A program made the translations under genes and the position numbers. From Spirosoma pollinicola (GTDB lineage: Bacteria; Bacteroidota; Bacteroidia; Cytophagales; Spirosomataceae), in NCBI RefSeq assembly GCF_002831565.1, contig NZ_CP025096.1:4636501-4700500 (forward strand): a stretch of DNA of 64,000 bases, in the 5' to 3' direction. Positions 7,020 to 15,972 of this stretch are shown here, in pieces (position 1 is the stretch's first letter; every line of letters begins with the position of its first letter). Below the pieces are notes generated by a model. The model ran no database searches and had not been told where the DNA came from. It saw nothing but the letters and a program-made list of their open reading frames with translations.

Positions 7020-8666
7020 TTACTTTGGATTTTTTGTTGCTGCGCTTCCAGTGGCTGGCGGGTTGTAAGCAATCTCATTATCAGGCACATCCCAATAGTC
7101 TAAATAGCCATAGGTGATGGTTGCATTTTTACTCACAACGCCCGTCCGGCTTAAGGCTACTGCCCCTTTCCGACCATTTTCCAGCAGACCCAAACGACGG
7201 GCATCGTAGAATGACAGTGCACGGAACAATAAGCCAATCCGTCGTTCACGACGTAGCTCTTCCTTAGCCGCATCCAGGGTTAAACTTGTGCCGGCAACGG
7301 CAGCCAAACCGGCTCCCTGTGCTTTACGCACTTCATCGACCAGCGCAAGACCATCCTCAATTTTACCGGTGTTAATCAAGGCTTCTGCCTTCATTAACTG
7401 GTTTTCCTCGTAGGAGCTTGCCAGATATAATTCGTAGCCACCCGCATTTGTATTTGAATACGAGATAACAGACGCGCTACCTTCTGAACCAGCCGCACCC
7501 CGGTTTACCAGATCAAAACGGGTGAAAAAGGCATTTCCCCGCGAGGTTTCACCAATATACGCCGACGCTCTCTGCTTAAAGTTGTTCGAAAAACGCAGAT
7601 CACCCGTTTTAAACTCCTGAATTAACCGTTCCGAGATTTTATAGGTATTGTTAGACCCGGTCGTCTTACCCGACACCGTTCCGGCAGTAGGCGACAGGAA
7701 ATCGCTGGTAGCGTTGGAACGGCCGGTGAATACATTGTCCGCAGCCAGGATACCTGTGTTTGTCAAGGTCAATATACTCGCCCATTGCGCTGCGGTCATG
7801 GCGCTTACGGGCGTATTGACCAGAATGTTCCGGGCTTTCAGGGTGTTGATGTTCCGTTGCCACATAGCTGGCGTTGGTACGTTTCCTTTGCCAACCCGGT
7901 TAAAGCTTGGAATCAGGCCCTGCATGGTTGCTGTATAATCGCCACTGGCCGTTAAGCCGCCCAGAATTTTATAGGCTTCATCCAGATTTTTATTTGCCTC
8001 GGTAATAATAGCTTCCTTGGTCACATAGTTACCATTGGTGCCATTTAGTACTTCGCCATTTGCTTTATCATTAATAATTCCCGCATAGTACATCGACCCG
8101 ATGCGCGAATAAGCATACCCTTTCCACCAGTAGGCCCAGGCTTTCAACGCTCCTTTTTTCGTATCGGCTTCACCCGAAAACGTAGTGGCGTCAATGTTGG
8201 CCAAAAGTGTATTGGCAGCATTGTTGAGGTTGTACATATACGCCCACTCGTAGTAGGTCGAGTTCTGAAAACCCGTCGAGTTTACATTGGCCGTGATACG
8301 CAAAAAGTCGATCTGTTTATTGGGCGAGTTTGGGTTTAGCAGAATGGTACCGTCGTCGAGAGTAACCTGATTTGGGGCACCAATCTGATTAATAAAGACG
8401 TTGGCAATATCCGTCCCGATTACATCGCCCATCAGCTCATGATTGCCAATAGCTCCCGACCAGAAATAGCCCGGCGTACCGTCATAGTATTTTACATCTT
8501 TGAAACCGGTTATATAAAATCCTTCGCCAAAGGAGATCAAACCCGTTTCGGTTTTTAAGGCTGGTGACGATGGCTGGTTCGGATTCTGAACGTCCAGTTG
8601 TTCTTTACAGGATGCCATGAACCCGGAGAAAGCCAGGGTTAAGGCAAATATTTTTAGCTTATTCAT
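7020..8666 (-). CDS. SusD/RagB-family nutrient-binding outer-membrane lipoprotein
   Basis: The 548-residue protein has a lipoprotein signal ending at FMASC (Cys20), so it should be lipid-anchored on the cell surface and act as the lid of its SusC partner. The N-terminal motif KEQLDVQNPNQP and tetratricopeptide-like helices are typical. Near the C-terminus are ELRRERRIGLLFRALSFYDARRLG and a YWDVPDNEIAYNP end, features of the SusD-like group. It lies 27 bases after susC. The imported substrate cannot be read from sequence, because no glycosidase genes are adjacent. It is clearly paralogous to the protein at 36348-38030. Confidence 0.92.
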   Translation of the reverse strand: MNKLKIFALTLAFSGFMASCKEQLDVQNPNQPSSPALKTETGLISFGEGFYITGFKDVKYYDGTPGYFWSGAIGNHELMGDVIGTDIANVFINQIGAPNQVTLDDGTILLNPNSPNKQIDFLRITANVNSTGFQNSTYYEWAYMYNLNNAANTLLANIDATTFSGEADTKKGALKAWAYWWKGYAYSRIGSMYYAGIINDKANGEVLNGTNGNYVTKEAIITEANKNLDEAYKILGGLTASGDYTATMQGLIPSFNRVGKGNVPTPAMWQRNINTLKARNILVNTPVSAMTAAQWASILTLTNTGILAADNVFTGRSNATSDFLSPTAGTVSGKTTGSNNTYKISERLIQEFKTGDLRFSNNFKQRASAYIGETSRGNAFFTRFDLVNRGAAGSEGSASVISYSNTNAGGYELYLASSYEENQLMKAEALINTGKIEDGLALVDEVRKAQGAGLAAVAGTSLTLDAAKEELRRERRIGLLFRALSFYDARRLGLLENGRKGAVALSRTGVVSKNATITYGYLDYWDVPDNEIAYNPPATGSAATKNPK

Positions 8667-8693
8667 ACGGTCAGTTTTTTGAGATGGGTTTCC

Positions 8694-11600
8694 TTAAAAT
8701 CCTATGTTCAGCGAAGCCTGATACGACTTATAGTTTGGCATCGTGCTATGATCGGTTCCTCTGTCCCAGGCTGAATTTGATGTTCCTGAACTAATTTCAG
8801 GATCGAAACCGGTGTACTTGGTCAATGTCCAGAGGTTACGTCCCGACAGAACAAGCTGGACTTTTCTGGTGCCTGGTATCTTAAAGAGTTTAGCGAAGTC
8901 AAGACCGACAGAAACGTTTCTCAGGCGCAGGAAGGAAGCATCTTCGTAGAAATAATCTTTCGTACCATTGGCGGTACGCTGGGCATAAACACCCCGATAA
9001 AAAGCCGTCCAGGCACCTGTTTGCCCATCAATGGTAATTGGATTGGCATAATCACTGTGAATACCGTCCCGATACATCCATTCTTTAGTCTGATTGTAGA
9101 GGTGATTGCCGTTTACCCAATCAAGCTGAAACCCTACCGTCAGGAAGTTCTTGAAGGTAAAATCATTGATAAACGACATGTTAAACTTCGGATTTGGGTC
9201 GCCGAAACTGAATTTATCAGCTGTGAAATAAGGCTGCTTCGTTAATTTATTGACAACAATCCCGTTGCTGGCCAGGGTGTAGCTTTCCTGATCGGCCTGC
9301 GGAATAAACGCAGTGCCGGTTAAGGGAGATACCTCATCGACACTGTGTATTACCTTATAACCGTATAACTGACCGATTTTCTCACCTGCCTTTAGCACAT
9401 AGTTCGTGCTACCGGCATTGGACGTAACCACAACAGGAGCATCTCCCCGAACTGCGATAATTTTGGAGCTTTGCTTACCAAAATTGACGGTGGTATTCCA
9501 TTTGAAATTACCCCCGTTATAAACTGTCGAGTTCAACGACATTTGAAGACCATTGGACCCTAATGTAAAGGCATTATCCGTCAGTTTGCCAAGGCCAACA
9601 GAAGGTGCAACATCGACCTGATAGATCGCATCTTTTGTTTTCCGATTCCAGTAGGTAGCCGATACCGCAATGGCATTTAACCAACTCGACCCTTTCATCA
9701 GGCTAAATACCATGTCGGTACCTAACTCAAGTTCCTCCGATACCTCTACCCCCAGGGCTGGGTTACTCTGGCCATTGGCATAATAAAAGGCTGTGTTTGT
9801 CCCCAATGTGGTTGGCGTAATGGTCACATACCGGTCGAAAGGCTGGGGTTGAATACCTGCCTGTCCGTAAGCAGCTCGTAGTTTTAACTCGGGTAGAAAC
9901 CCATTTACAGGGCTATTTTCCCAGAATTTCAGCGACGACAAGCGCAGGTAGGCATCGCCACGAGGGAATGTAAATGGTTTGGACCCCTGCCCAAAGGCCG
10001 AAGAGAAGTCACTCCGGAAACCGCCCGAAATACCCAGAAAATCACCATACTCAAACCGCTGATTGACCAGATACCCATACGTAATAAATGGTTCTTTGTA
10101 ATCACGGTAAACCCGCCACGACGAGGTGTTTGCGGCATTATATGGCGAATAGGCAGCCGGGAGTCCCATAGCTGCACTGGTATATTCATTTAGCTTGCTA
10201 TTGCGCCAGTCGAACGATGCCTGCGTTACTGATTTGATGGGAATTTTCAGGCCAAAATCCTCTTTTAAATCGAATACAGCGGTCGCTGTAGCCAGAAAGT
10301 TCTGGAACATTTTCGTGTTCACATACTTCGTCAGATCGCCCGTATTGTTGGTGTTGTAGTTCGAGATGTAGGTAGCGGTTCCCTGGGTTAACCAGTACTT
10401 GATGTTCGCGTTGTTGGCCTGGTTCTGAAACTCCAGATCACGGTTTTGGGTCTGAAAATTCAGGCCATATTTTGCGTCCAGTTCAACAAATTTCGGGAAT
10501 TTGTAATTGAGGTTTAAATTCTGGATGATGTCGACCTTGTTATCGTTATTTCGGGTATATGCCTGCCGATAAGACGGGTTCGACGCGTTGATACCAATGG
10601 TCTGGTTCATGTTATAAGGAATGGACCCATCCGTAGTTGTCAGATCAAAGTCAGCTAACGGATAGGCATTCAATAAGCTGAACAGAATAGTACGGTCGCT
10701 GGTCTTTAAGGTACTCTTGGTGTAGGCCAACTGCGTAATGGAGCGGAGAGTAAGGCCCTTTGCCAGATTCATACCAATATTGGCCATCAGGTTACTGCGG
10801 TCAAAATATCCATTATCCCGAATATTGCTTTCCTGATGGCTATTAGACGCCGACACACTAAAGTCTCCCTTTGGGCCTCCACCAGATAGCGCAACACTGT
10901 TGTTGAACGTATTGGCAGGTTTGAAGAAATAGTCGAAATGATCGTGGTATTGTAGATTCGCGTCGTATGGCTTGCTATTGGTAGCCGTCGGATCTGTCGA
11001 GTTGTACTGCACATTCTCGCTGTAAATCCCATTTGCGGCATCGAACACAATCGGTTTTCCCGACGAGCCGATAATGTTGTTGCTGGCATCGGTAACAAAC
11101 GCATGGTATTTAGCCTTGCTCAACCCGCCCACATTTAAGTAGGTGTTCTGGGCAATACTTGACGAAATATCAATATTCATTTGCCCGTTCTTCCCCTTTT
11201 TGGAAAATAACTGGATAACGCCGTTGGCTCCCTGCGCACCATAAATGGTTGCAGCGGCCGCGCCTTGTACGACCTCAACGCGCTCGATAGCGTTCAGGTC
11301 AATGGTTTGCAGGCTGGTTGCGCCCATTTGTATCCCATCAATCAAAATCATGGGTTGAGTGCCCCGGTTGATGGTATTAATACCCCGCAGCAGGATATTT
11401 ACATCGGCCCCTGGCGTACCACTCCGGCTGGTAATCTGCGCACCGGGAATTTTCCCAATAAGTGCCTGATCAATCGAAGCCGAAGGCGCTTGAGGCAAAT
11501 CTTTTGAGGAGACTGATTCGACAGAAATAGCGATTTTCCGCTTGTCTGTAGCAACCCCTACCCCCGTCACCACAATTTCAGCAAGTTGTTTGGTGTCTGA

Positions 11601-11891
11601 GGCCATCTTAACATCTACTACTGAATTAGCACCCAACTCCACTTCCTTCGTCTTCATACCAATGAAGGAAAATATTAATGTACTCTTTGCCGCAGGGGCC
11701 GAAATAGCATACGTGCCATTGGCATCCGTAACCGACCCTATTGTGGTTCCTTTTACAACCACCGACACACCGGGTAGTCCATCGCCATCTTCGGCGGAAG
11801 ACACCTTACCCGTAATTTTTCGATCCTGAGCCCAGGTAGCGGCCCAAGTTGAACATACCAGCAGGATGCTCAACAGTAAATTTTTCCTCAT
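8694..11891 (-). CDS. SusC/RagA-family TonB-linked outer-membrane protein
   Basis: This 1065-residue transporter has a Sec signal (residues 1-21, ending AWA-Q/D), a carboxypeptidase-regulatory-like domain (KITGKVSSAEDGDGLPGVSVVVKGTTIG, about residues 24-100), a plug domain with EVVQGAAAATIYGAQGANGVI, and a beta-barrel ending in a typical C-terminal aromatic (NIGF). It should move a bulky nutrient across the outer membrane with energy from TonB-ExbBD. It forms an operon with the susD gene after it, behind a complete -33/-7 promoter at 11918-11948. Sequence blocks are shared with the SusC at 33051-36308, for example KEWMYRDGI and the closing SYQ..LNIGF. Confidence 0.95.
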   Translation of the reverse strand: MRKNLLLSILLVCSTWAATWAQDRKITGKVSSAEDGDGLPGVSVVVKGTTIGSVTDANGTYAISAPAAKSTLIFSFIGMKTKEVELGANSVVDVKMASDTKQLAEIVVTGVGVATDKRKIAISVESVSSKDLPQAPSASIDQALIGKIPGAQITSRSGTPGADVNILLRGINTINRGTQPMILIDGIQMGATSLQTIDLNAIERVEVVQGAAAATIYGAQGANGVIQLFSKKGKNGQMNIDISSSIAQNTYLNVGGLSKAKYHAFVTDASNNIIGSSGKPIVFDAANGIYSENVQYNSTDPTATNSKPYDANLQYHDHFDYFFKPANTFNNSVALSGGGPKGDFSVSASNSHQESNIRDNGYFDRSNLMANIGMNLAKGLTLRSITQLAYTKSTLKTSDRTILFSLLNAYPLADFDLTTTDGSIPYNMNQTIGINASNPSYRQAYTRNNDNKVDIIQNLNLNYKFPKFVELDAKYGLNFQTQNRDLEFQNQANNANIKYWLTQGTATYISNYNTNNTGDLTKYVNTKMFQNFLATATAVFDLKEDFGLKIPIKSVTQASFDWRNSKLNEYTSAAMGLPAAYSPYNAANTSSWRVYRDYKEPFITYGYLVNQRFEYGDFLGISGGFRSDFSSAFGQGSKPFTFPRGDAYLRLSSLKFWENSPVNGFLPELKLRAAYGQAGIQPQPFDRYVTITPTTLGTNTAFYYANGQSNPALGVEVSEELELGTDMVFSLMKGSSWLNAIAVSATYWNRKTKDAIYQVDVAPSVGLGKLTDNAFTLGSNGLQMSLNSTVYNGGNFKWNTTVNFGKQSSKIIAVRGDAPVVVTSNAGSTNYVLKAGEKIGQLYGYKVIHSVDEVSPLTGTAFIPQADQESYTLASNGIVVNKLTKQPYFTADKFSFGDPNPKFNMSFINDFTFKNFLTVGFQLDWVNGNHLYNQTKEWMYRDGIHSDYANPITIDGQTGAWTAFYRGVYAQRTANGTKDYFYEDASFLRLRNVSVGLDFAKLFKIPGTRKVQLVLSGRNLWTLTKYTGFDPEISSGTSNSAWDRGTDHSTMPNYKSYQASLNIGF

Positions 11892-12396
11892 ATACAGATT
11901 AGCTTAGATGACTTGAACAAAAGTATATTTCATCCAGACAATTCCAAAGATCTATATTAGAAATATACCATTAAATACAATTAATTCTTTTTTAATGCAT
12001 ACTATTAATAAATTATATAATCAATATTATTTAATATATAATATGCCACTTCAACTTAAAAACAGAATTTTATACTAATTATAATAGTTAGATAAAATTC
12101 ATTAGATTAAAATACAGAGAATTTCTATACAGCGTTAAATAAGTATAGTACAATTTATTTGATATTTAAAAAACATAAAAATATACTATTGAACAAGTAT
12201 AAATACTCATTGAAATAACCAATTTCATACCTAACCAAAGATTAAATGTCATTTTAATGATATTTTAACATAATAAATGGTATAATAGCCAATATTGGCT
12301 ATATTAGTTCAATACAAGTTGATATAGGCAAATAATATACGAAAGTACTACCATCAAAAGGCATGGTGTCGGTGAGTATGGTATTGCGCTAAAGCC
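11892..12396. other. AT-rich intergenic region upstream of susC with an 18-bp palindrome
   Basis: About 500 bases hold no supportable gene. The stretch is extremely AT-rich compared with its neighbours. Besides the susC promoter it contains a perfect 18-bp palindrome at 12285-12302 (ATAGCCAATATTGGCTAT), a plausible operator for a dimeric regulator, although it lies about 400 bp from the start codon. Confidence 0.6.
11918..11948 (-). promoter_or_regulatory. Complete Bacteroidota promoter (TTTG-N19-TACTTTTG) for susC
   Basis: On the minus strand a TTTG -33 box (11948-11945) is followed after exactly 19 bases by TACTTTTG (11925-11918), which matches the Bacteroidota primary-sigma consensus. The -7 box is 26 bases before the susC ATG. 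This is the best full promoter found in the window. Confidence 0.75.
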
Positions 12397-12449
12397 AAAT
12401 GACTCATGCCGCCTTTCGCATAAATCGCCAAAGGTGACATGAGTCATTT
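12397..12449 (-). terminator. Hairpin downstream of the DUF4403 gene
   Basis: Arms 12397-12408 and 12438-12449 are perfect 12-base complements, with a nested CCTTT/AAAGG pairing in the loop. It lies 35 bases after the DUF4403 stop codon on the minus strand, and the stem ends in TTT. It probably terminates that unit and shields the susC control region. Confidence 0.6.
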
Positions 12450-12483
12450 ACAAAAGAACGGTTACCAGATAAAGCTTGCCTGG

Positions 12484-13893
12484 TTACTGCAACCCCTCAA
12501 CTTTTACATCAATCCGGCCACGGGCATTCACAACAGCCAGCATGGCGGTGGGCGTCAAATAAACCTGATCGGGTTTGATTTCGTCGATGCGCCCGTTGAT
12601 CGTGACGCCTTTTACTACCTGATTATTTTTAAGTCGCTCCTGCAAAAGTTTTTGCATATCGGCCAGTTGACTGCCAATCGGGATGGTAAACTGTTTTTCG
12701 AGCGTTCGGGCAAAGGTGCCTTTCAGGAGCCAACTGGCCGACTGCTGCAAAATATTCCGGGTGTCCAGATCATATTTTAAATCCCTCAACGAAATGGTTT
12801 GGGAGTCCGCATCGTAGTAGGGTCGACCGCTCAAATAAATATCGCCGTTAATAGTGCCTTTAAGGCCAGCCTTAATGATGAGATTGTCATTCTGGCCGTA
12901 CATGTCCATGTCCGTAATGGTAATTGTATACCGATTTTCGCTGAACGAAAACGTTTTCCCGACAAACTCGTCGGCGGCAAGTTTAGCCGCTTCCTGATAG
13001 CTGGCCTCACTCAGCAAACCAATTCGAAAATCATCGTTTACCTGCGAAACCACGGTCAGGTCAGGAAGCGACACAGCGGGTTTGACATCTGGTTTATCAC
13101 CGGTTGTTGTAAGCGCAAAACCTTCGATCCCAATTGTAGCGCGAATAACGCGTCCCTCAAAACGGAGGGGCGTAATAAGCAACCGCTTGGGCACCACCTG
13201 CAAATAGGTCCGATATTTCTCAGAGATCAGATACGGCTCGCGCAATGTATTCCAGACTTTCAGAACGGGCGTTCGAAGGTCAATATTCCGGCGCACCTGC
13301 TGGTCCAGCGTTTTGGTTATGCTACCCAGGTTCTTGTCGATCATCCGTCCAACAAGGTTGGTTATGGGGATATTCAGGCCCACCACACTCACCGTTGGCC
13401 GACGTACCCAACCGTAGCCATCAGCCTCGGTATGCGTGTTGACAGACCAGTCTTTATCGAGATCAAACTTGGTTTTAAAACGCAGGTCTATTTCGAACTC
13501 CGTTTCTTTATACTGCGTAAAACCCAGCAACGACACACCCGCTTTGACCCAAATACGCAAAGGCACCGTGAAATGAAAAAGGCTATCCTGCGCATTTACG
13601 AGGATAGTCCCCCGCTTCCAGACCTTCGTCATGAACTGATCATTATGATTGTCGTCCAGGCTGTTATCCTCATAAATCAGGCCGTTTACCTGCGCATTGA
13701 TTTGTCGTTCAACATCGCCTAATGCAATCGAAACGGGTACGTGAGCCGTTGACAAAAAACGTTCATTCTGAACTTCCATCCGGGTGGTGTTATAAACTTC
13801 TTTGGGCGCTTTGGGATTCAGTTTGTTACCTGATGGCTGGCAAGATAGAATAAAAAGACTTAGACACAGCGCTACCCCAATTTGATGGCGCAA
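12484..13893 (-). CDS. DUF4403 lipoprotein
   Basis: The product (469 residues from the chosen TTG) has a short hydrophobic signal with lipobox FILSC at Cys18, so it is probably an envelope lipoprotein. The body matches the Bacteroidota DUF4403 type: an early VPVSIALGDVERQIN block, a middle with DLDKDWSVNTHTEADGY, and a late region with DLKYDLDTRNILQQSASWLLKGTF. Function is unknown; the fold resembles lipid-binding tubular proteins only loosely. No ATG exists near the signal peptide. The only reasonable start is a TTG at 13893, inside the arm of the inverted repeat 13884-14005, so that element has probably replaced the original start region. It lies downstream of the Smr gene on the same strand. 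Confidence 0.8.
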   Translation of the reverse strand: MRHQIGVALCLSLFILSCQPSGNKLNPKAPKEVYNTTRMEVQNERFLSTAHVPVSIALGDVERQINAQVNGLIYEDNSLDDNHNDQFMTKVWKRGTILVNAQDSLFHFTVPLRIWVKAGVSLLGFTQYKETEFEIDLRFKTKFDLDKDWSVNTHTEADGYGWVRRPTVSVVGLNIPITNLVGRMIDKNLGSITKTLDQQVRRNIDLRTPVLKVWNTLREPYLISEKYRTYLQVVPKRLLITPLRFEGRVIRATIGIEGFALTTTGDKPDVKPAVSLPDLTVVSQVNDDFRIGLLSEASYQEAAKLAADEFVGKTFSFSENRYTITITDMDMYGQNDNLIIKAGLKGTINGDIYLSGRPYYDADSQTISLRDLKYDLDTRNILQQSASWLLKGTFARTLEKQFTIPIGSQLADMQKLLQERLKNNQVVKGVTINGRIDEIKPDQVYLTPTAMLAVVNARGRIDVKVEGLQ

Positions 13894-14005
13894 GGCTCTG
13901 GCCTTGTGCCTACTATTCTCCGGCCTCTGGCCGGTATTATATAATATTATTAAATCGGCCAGAGGCCGGAGAATAGTAGGCACAAGGCCAAAGCCTTGTG
14001 CCATC
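13884..14005. repeat. Nested 50-bp inverted repeat
   Basis: Arms 13884-13933 and 13956-14005 match as reverse complements at 48 of 50 bases, around a 22-base AT-only loop region. Each arm itself contains two smaller palindromes (GGCACAAGGC...GCCTTGTGCC type, and CCGGCCTCTGGCCGG). The element fills the whole gap between the Smr gene stop and the DUF4403 start, and overlaps the first codons of the latter. No flanking direct repeat was seen. Confidence 0.92.
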
Positions 14006-14011
14006 CGACAA

Positions 14012-15040
14012 CTATTTAAGCGTAACCTTGGTGGCACCATAACCAAACTTCTGTTTCTGAGCGTCTTCAAAGAATTTAACATTGGGGTGCTTGCCCAGGC
14101 GTTTGTGCAACTCCGAGCGCAGGGAGCCACTTCCCAAACCGTGAATAAATGTAATATCGCTCATGCCGCTGGCAATGGCATTTTCGAGGGTTTTTTCGAA
14201 TGTATCGAGCTGAAGTTTAAGCAGTTCGGCGGGGTTTCGGTTGCCCGTTCCAGTAGGCAGTAATGTTTCAATGTGCAGGTCAACAACAGACGTGGGCCGG
14301 TCGATAGATACACTTTCCGTCTCGGAGCGGGATGTGAACATCTCTGCCTTCAACTCTTCGGGGCTGATCCGTTTCGGCTGCGCCTGCGGCATTCTGTTGC
14401 TGCTCGGACTCAATGGCTGCGGTTGTTCAGGTTCGGCATCCAGCTGGGTCAGGAAGCCGGGCAGATTTAGCACTGGCAGCGTTGTTTTTGTTTTGAAAAA
14501 CGTGGTTGCCCGTGCTTTGAATCGTTTTACCAATGGAGCACGTAAGGTCGACTTGCCCGCTCTGAACCAAAGGCCCTGCACAACAAACGTTGGCCAGTCC
14601 TCAAATGTGGCATGAACATACAAATCATTCATTTTTTGCTGTGCCTTTGGCTTCAGCAACCCACTGTGAACGCCCCGAAACTGCACACCTCCGCCAGCAC
14701 CTGCCGATTCTTCGCCCAGTACATAAGCAAAGTCCCAATCGGTATTGTTAATCAAATGGAGCGTGTATTCTCGGTCGTTGATGGCCAGAAATGCCAGGTA
14801 AATACCCTGATTGGATAGAATTGTCGGCGCTTTGGGCTCTACCGTTTTTTGTGGGGCGAAGGTGCTGGTTTTGAGTAATCGTTCAGATTCTAAAGGCGAA
14901 ACCGGAACCAGTTCCGAACGCATCACCGGAATTCGGAAGCCATCTTCAATTTCTATTTCAATCATGTCGCCGGGCAAAAACCGCGACACCACACCCTGTT
15001 CTTTTGCCCGGAGCAACCGGACTTTATCACCAATGTTCAT
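14012..15040 (-). CDS. DUF2027 and Smr-domain protein
   Basis: This 342-residue protein starts with a small beta-barrel-like segment (MNIGDKVRLLRAKEQGVVSRF, residues 1-47), continues with a DUF2027 core, and ends in a Smr domain (about residues 255-342). In the Smr part, VVDLHIETL and FIHGLGSGSLRSELHKRL are the DLHG-like and HGxGxGxLR nuclease/branched-DNA-binding motifs shared with the MutS2 C-terminus. There is no MutS ATPase, so this is a stand-alone Smr protein of the Bacteroidota type. Its biological role is not established; nucleic-acid binding or cleavage is inferred from the Smr domain. Confidence 0.88.
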   Translation of the reverse strand: MNIGDKVRLLRAKEQGVVSRFLPGDMIEIEIEDGFRIPVMRSELVPVSPLESERLLKTSTFAPQKTVEPKAPTILSNQGIYLAFLAINDREYTLHLINNTDWDFAYVLGEESAGAGGGVQFRGVHSGLLKPKAQQKMNDLYVHATFEDWPTFVVQGLWFRAGKSTLRAPLVKRFKARATTFFKTKTTLPVLNLPGFLTQLDAEPEQPQPLSPSSNRMPQAQPKRISPEELKAEMFTSRSETESVSIDRPTSVVDLHIETLLPTGTGNRNPAELLKLQLDTFEKTLENAIASGMSDITFIHGLGSGSLRSELHKRLGKHPNVKFFEDAQKQKFGYGATKVTLK

Positions 15041-15094
15041 AGTAGTCTTTTGTCAAGAGTCAATAGTCATCCAGTTTTTCTGACCATTCTTTTT

Positions 15095-15102
15095 CAAAAG
15101 TA
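15095..15102 (-). promoter_or_regulatory. -7 box TACTTTTG for the Smr gene
   Basis: The minus strand reads TACTTTTG, an exact TAnnTTTG match, 54 bases before the Smr ATG. No -33 box at standard spacing was found. Confidence 0.45.
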
Positions 15103-15171
15103 TAACGGATATAATCAAAAATCCCTTCCAAAGTTTTTTAAATCAATTGAACAGGGAGTTGGCTGAAAGAG

Positions 15172-15972
15172 TCATTCAGCTTCAGAATCAGCGATACGCT
15201 TCGGTAAGTTGCTAGTGCCAAGCTCATTATTATCCTTTAGCGCTACACCCGTCAGTTGTAGCCGGAAAGCCGAGTCGATCAGGTACATTAGTTTATCGAC
15301 TGCCAACTCAGCCGAAAGGCCCTGCTCACGAATATTCGATACGCAATTCCGACGCTCGTCTGTCAAGCCGGGTCGGGGTGCATAGGTGATGTAGGCGCCC
15401 ATGCTATCGAACGAGCTTAGCCCCGGTCGCTCGCCGATAAAGATGATGGCTAACCGGGGTTGCAAAATTCCGCCAATGGCATCTTTAACCGCCACCCGCC
15501 CCTGCTCCACCACAATGACTGGTGCAAGCGAATACCCGGCCTGCTGGATTTTCTCTACAAGTACAGGAATAACCGCCCCGGCATTTTTCATAATGGCCGT
15601 TGCTGATAGGCCATCGGCAACGATAATACTTATATCGGCAGGAGGGCTATTCAACTGCCGAAGCTGCTCTTCGGATGGGGTGTCCAGTAAACGGCCAAAG
15701 TCTGGCCGTTGCAAATACATATCCCGACTCACAGCCCGGCTACGAAGGCAATAAACGGGCAAACCCGTTATCGATAAAGCCGTTGTTAGCTCGTCCAGAT
15801 TTAATTGGGAATACACCGCATCTTTGGCGTGAGCATGAGCCAGCCTGAATTGGAGCGACTCGCTGAGTGGAACAGAAACGCCGGTTTTCCCCAGGGCGAT
15901 CCGGGCATTGGTATAGGCCCTTAGCGGCTCCCACTCATCGGGTTCTATGCCTGTGTTATTCGTTTCGTTCAT
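15172..15972 (-). CDS. eutC: Ethanolamine ammonia-lyase small subunit
   Basis: EutC pairs with EutB to split ethanolamine into acetaldehyde and ammonia with adenosylcobalamin. The 266-residue protein shows the family blocks: TNARIALGKTGVSVPL near the N-terminus, SIIVADGLSATAI in the middle, AIIFIGERPGLSSFDSMGAYITYAPRPG, and DERRNCVSNIREQGLS. The length is close to the family norm. Its ATG overlaps the eutB stop by 4 bases (ATGA), showing translational coupling that suits a fixed subunit ratio. No EutA reactivase gene lies nearby. Confidence 0.96.
   Translation of the reverse strand: MNETNNTGIEPDEWEPLRAYTNARIALGKTGVSVPLSESLQFRLAHAHAKDAVYSQLNLDELTTALSITGLPVYCLRSRAVSRDMYLQRPDFGRLLDTPSEEQLRQLNSPPADISIIVADGLSATAIMKNAGAVIPVLVEKIQQAGYSLAPVIVVEQGRVAVKDAIGGILQPRLAIIFIGERPGLSSFDSMGAYITYAPRPGLTDERRNCVSNIREQGLSAELAVDKLMYLIDSAFRLQLTGVALKDNNELGTSNLPKRIADSEAE

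Noticed and set aside
12799-13722. A 307-codon plus-strand frame
   Set aside because: It lies antisense to the well-supported DUF4403 gene and has no recognisable protein features.
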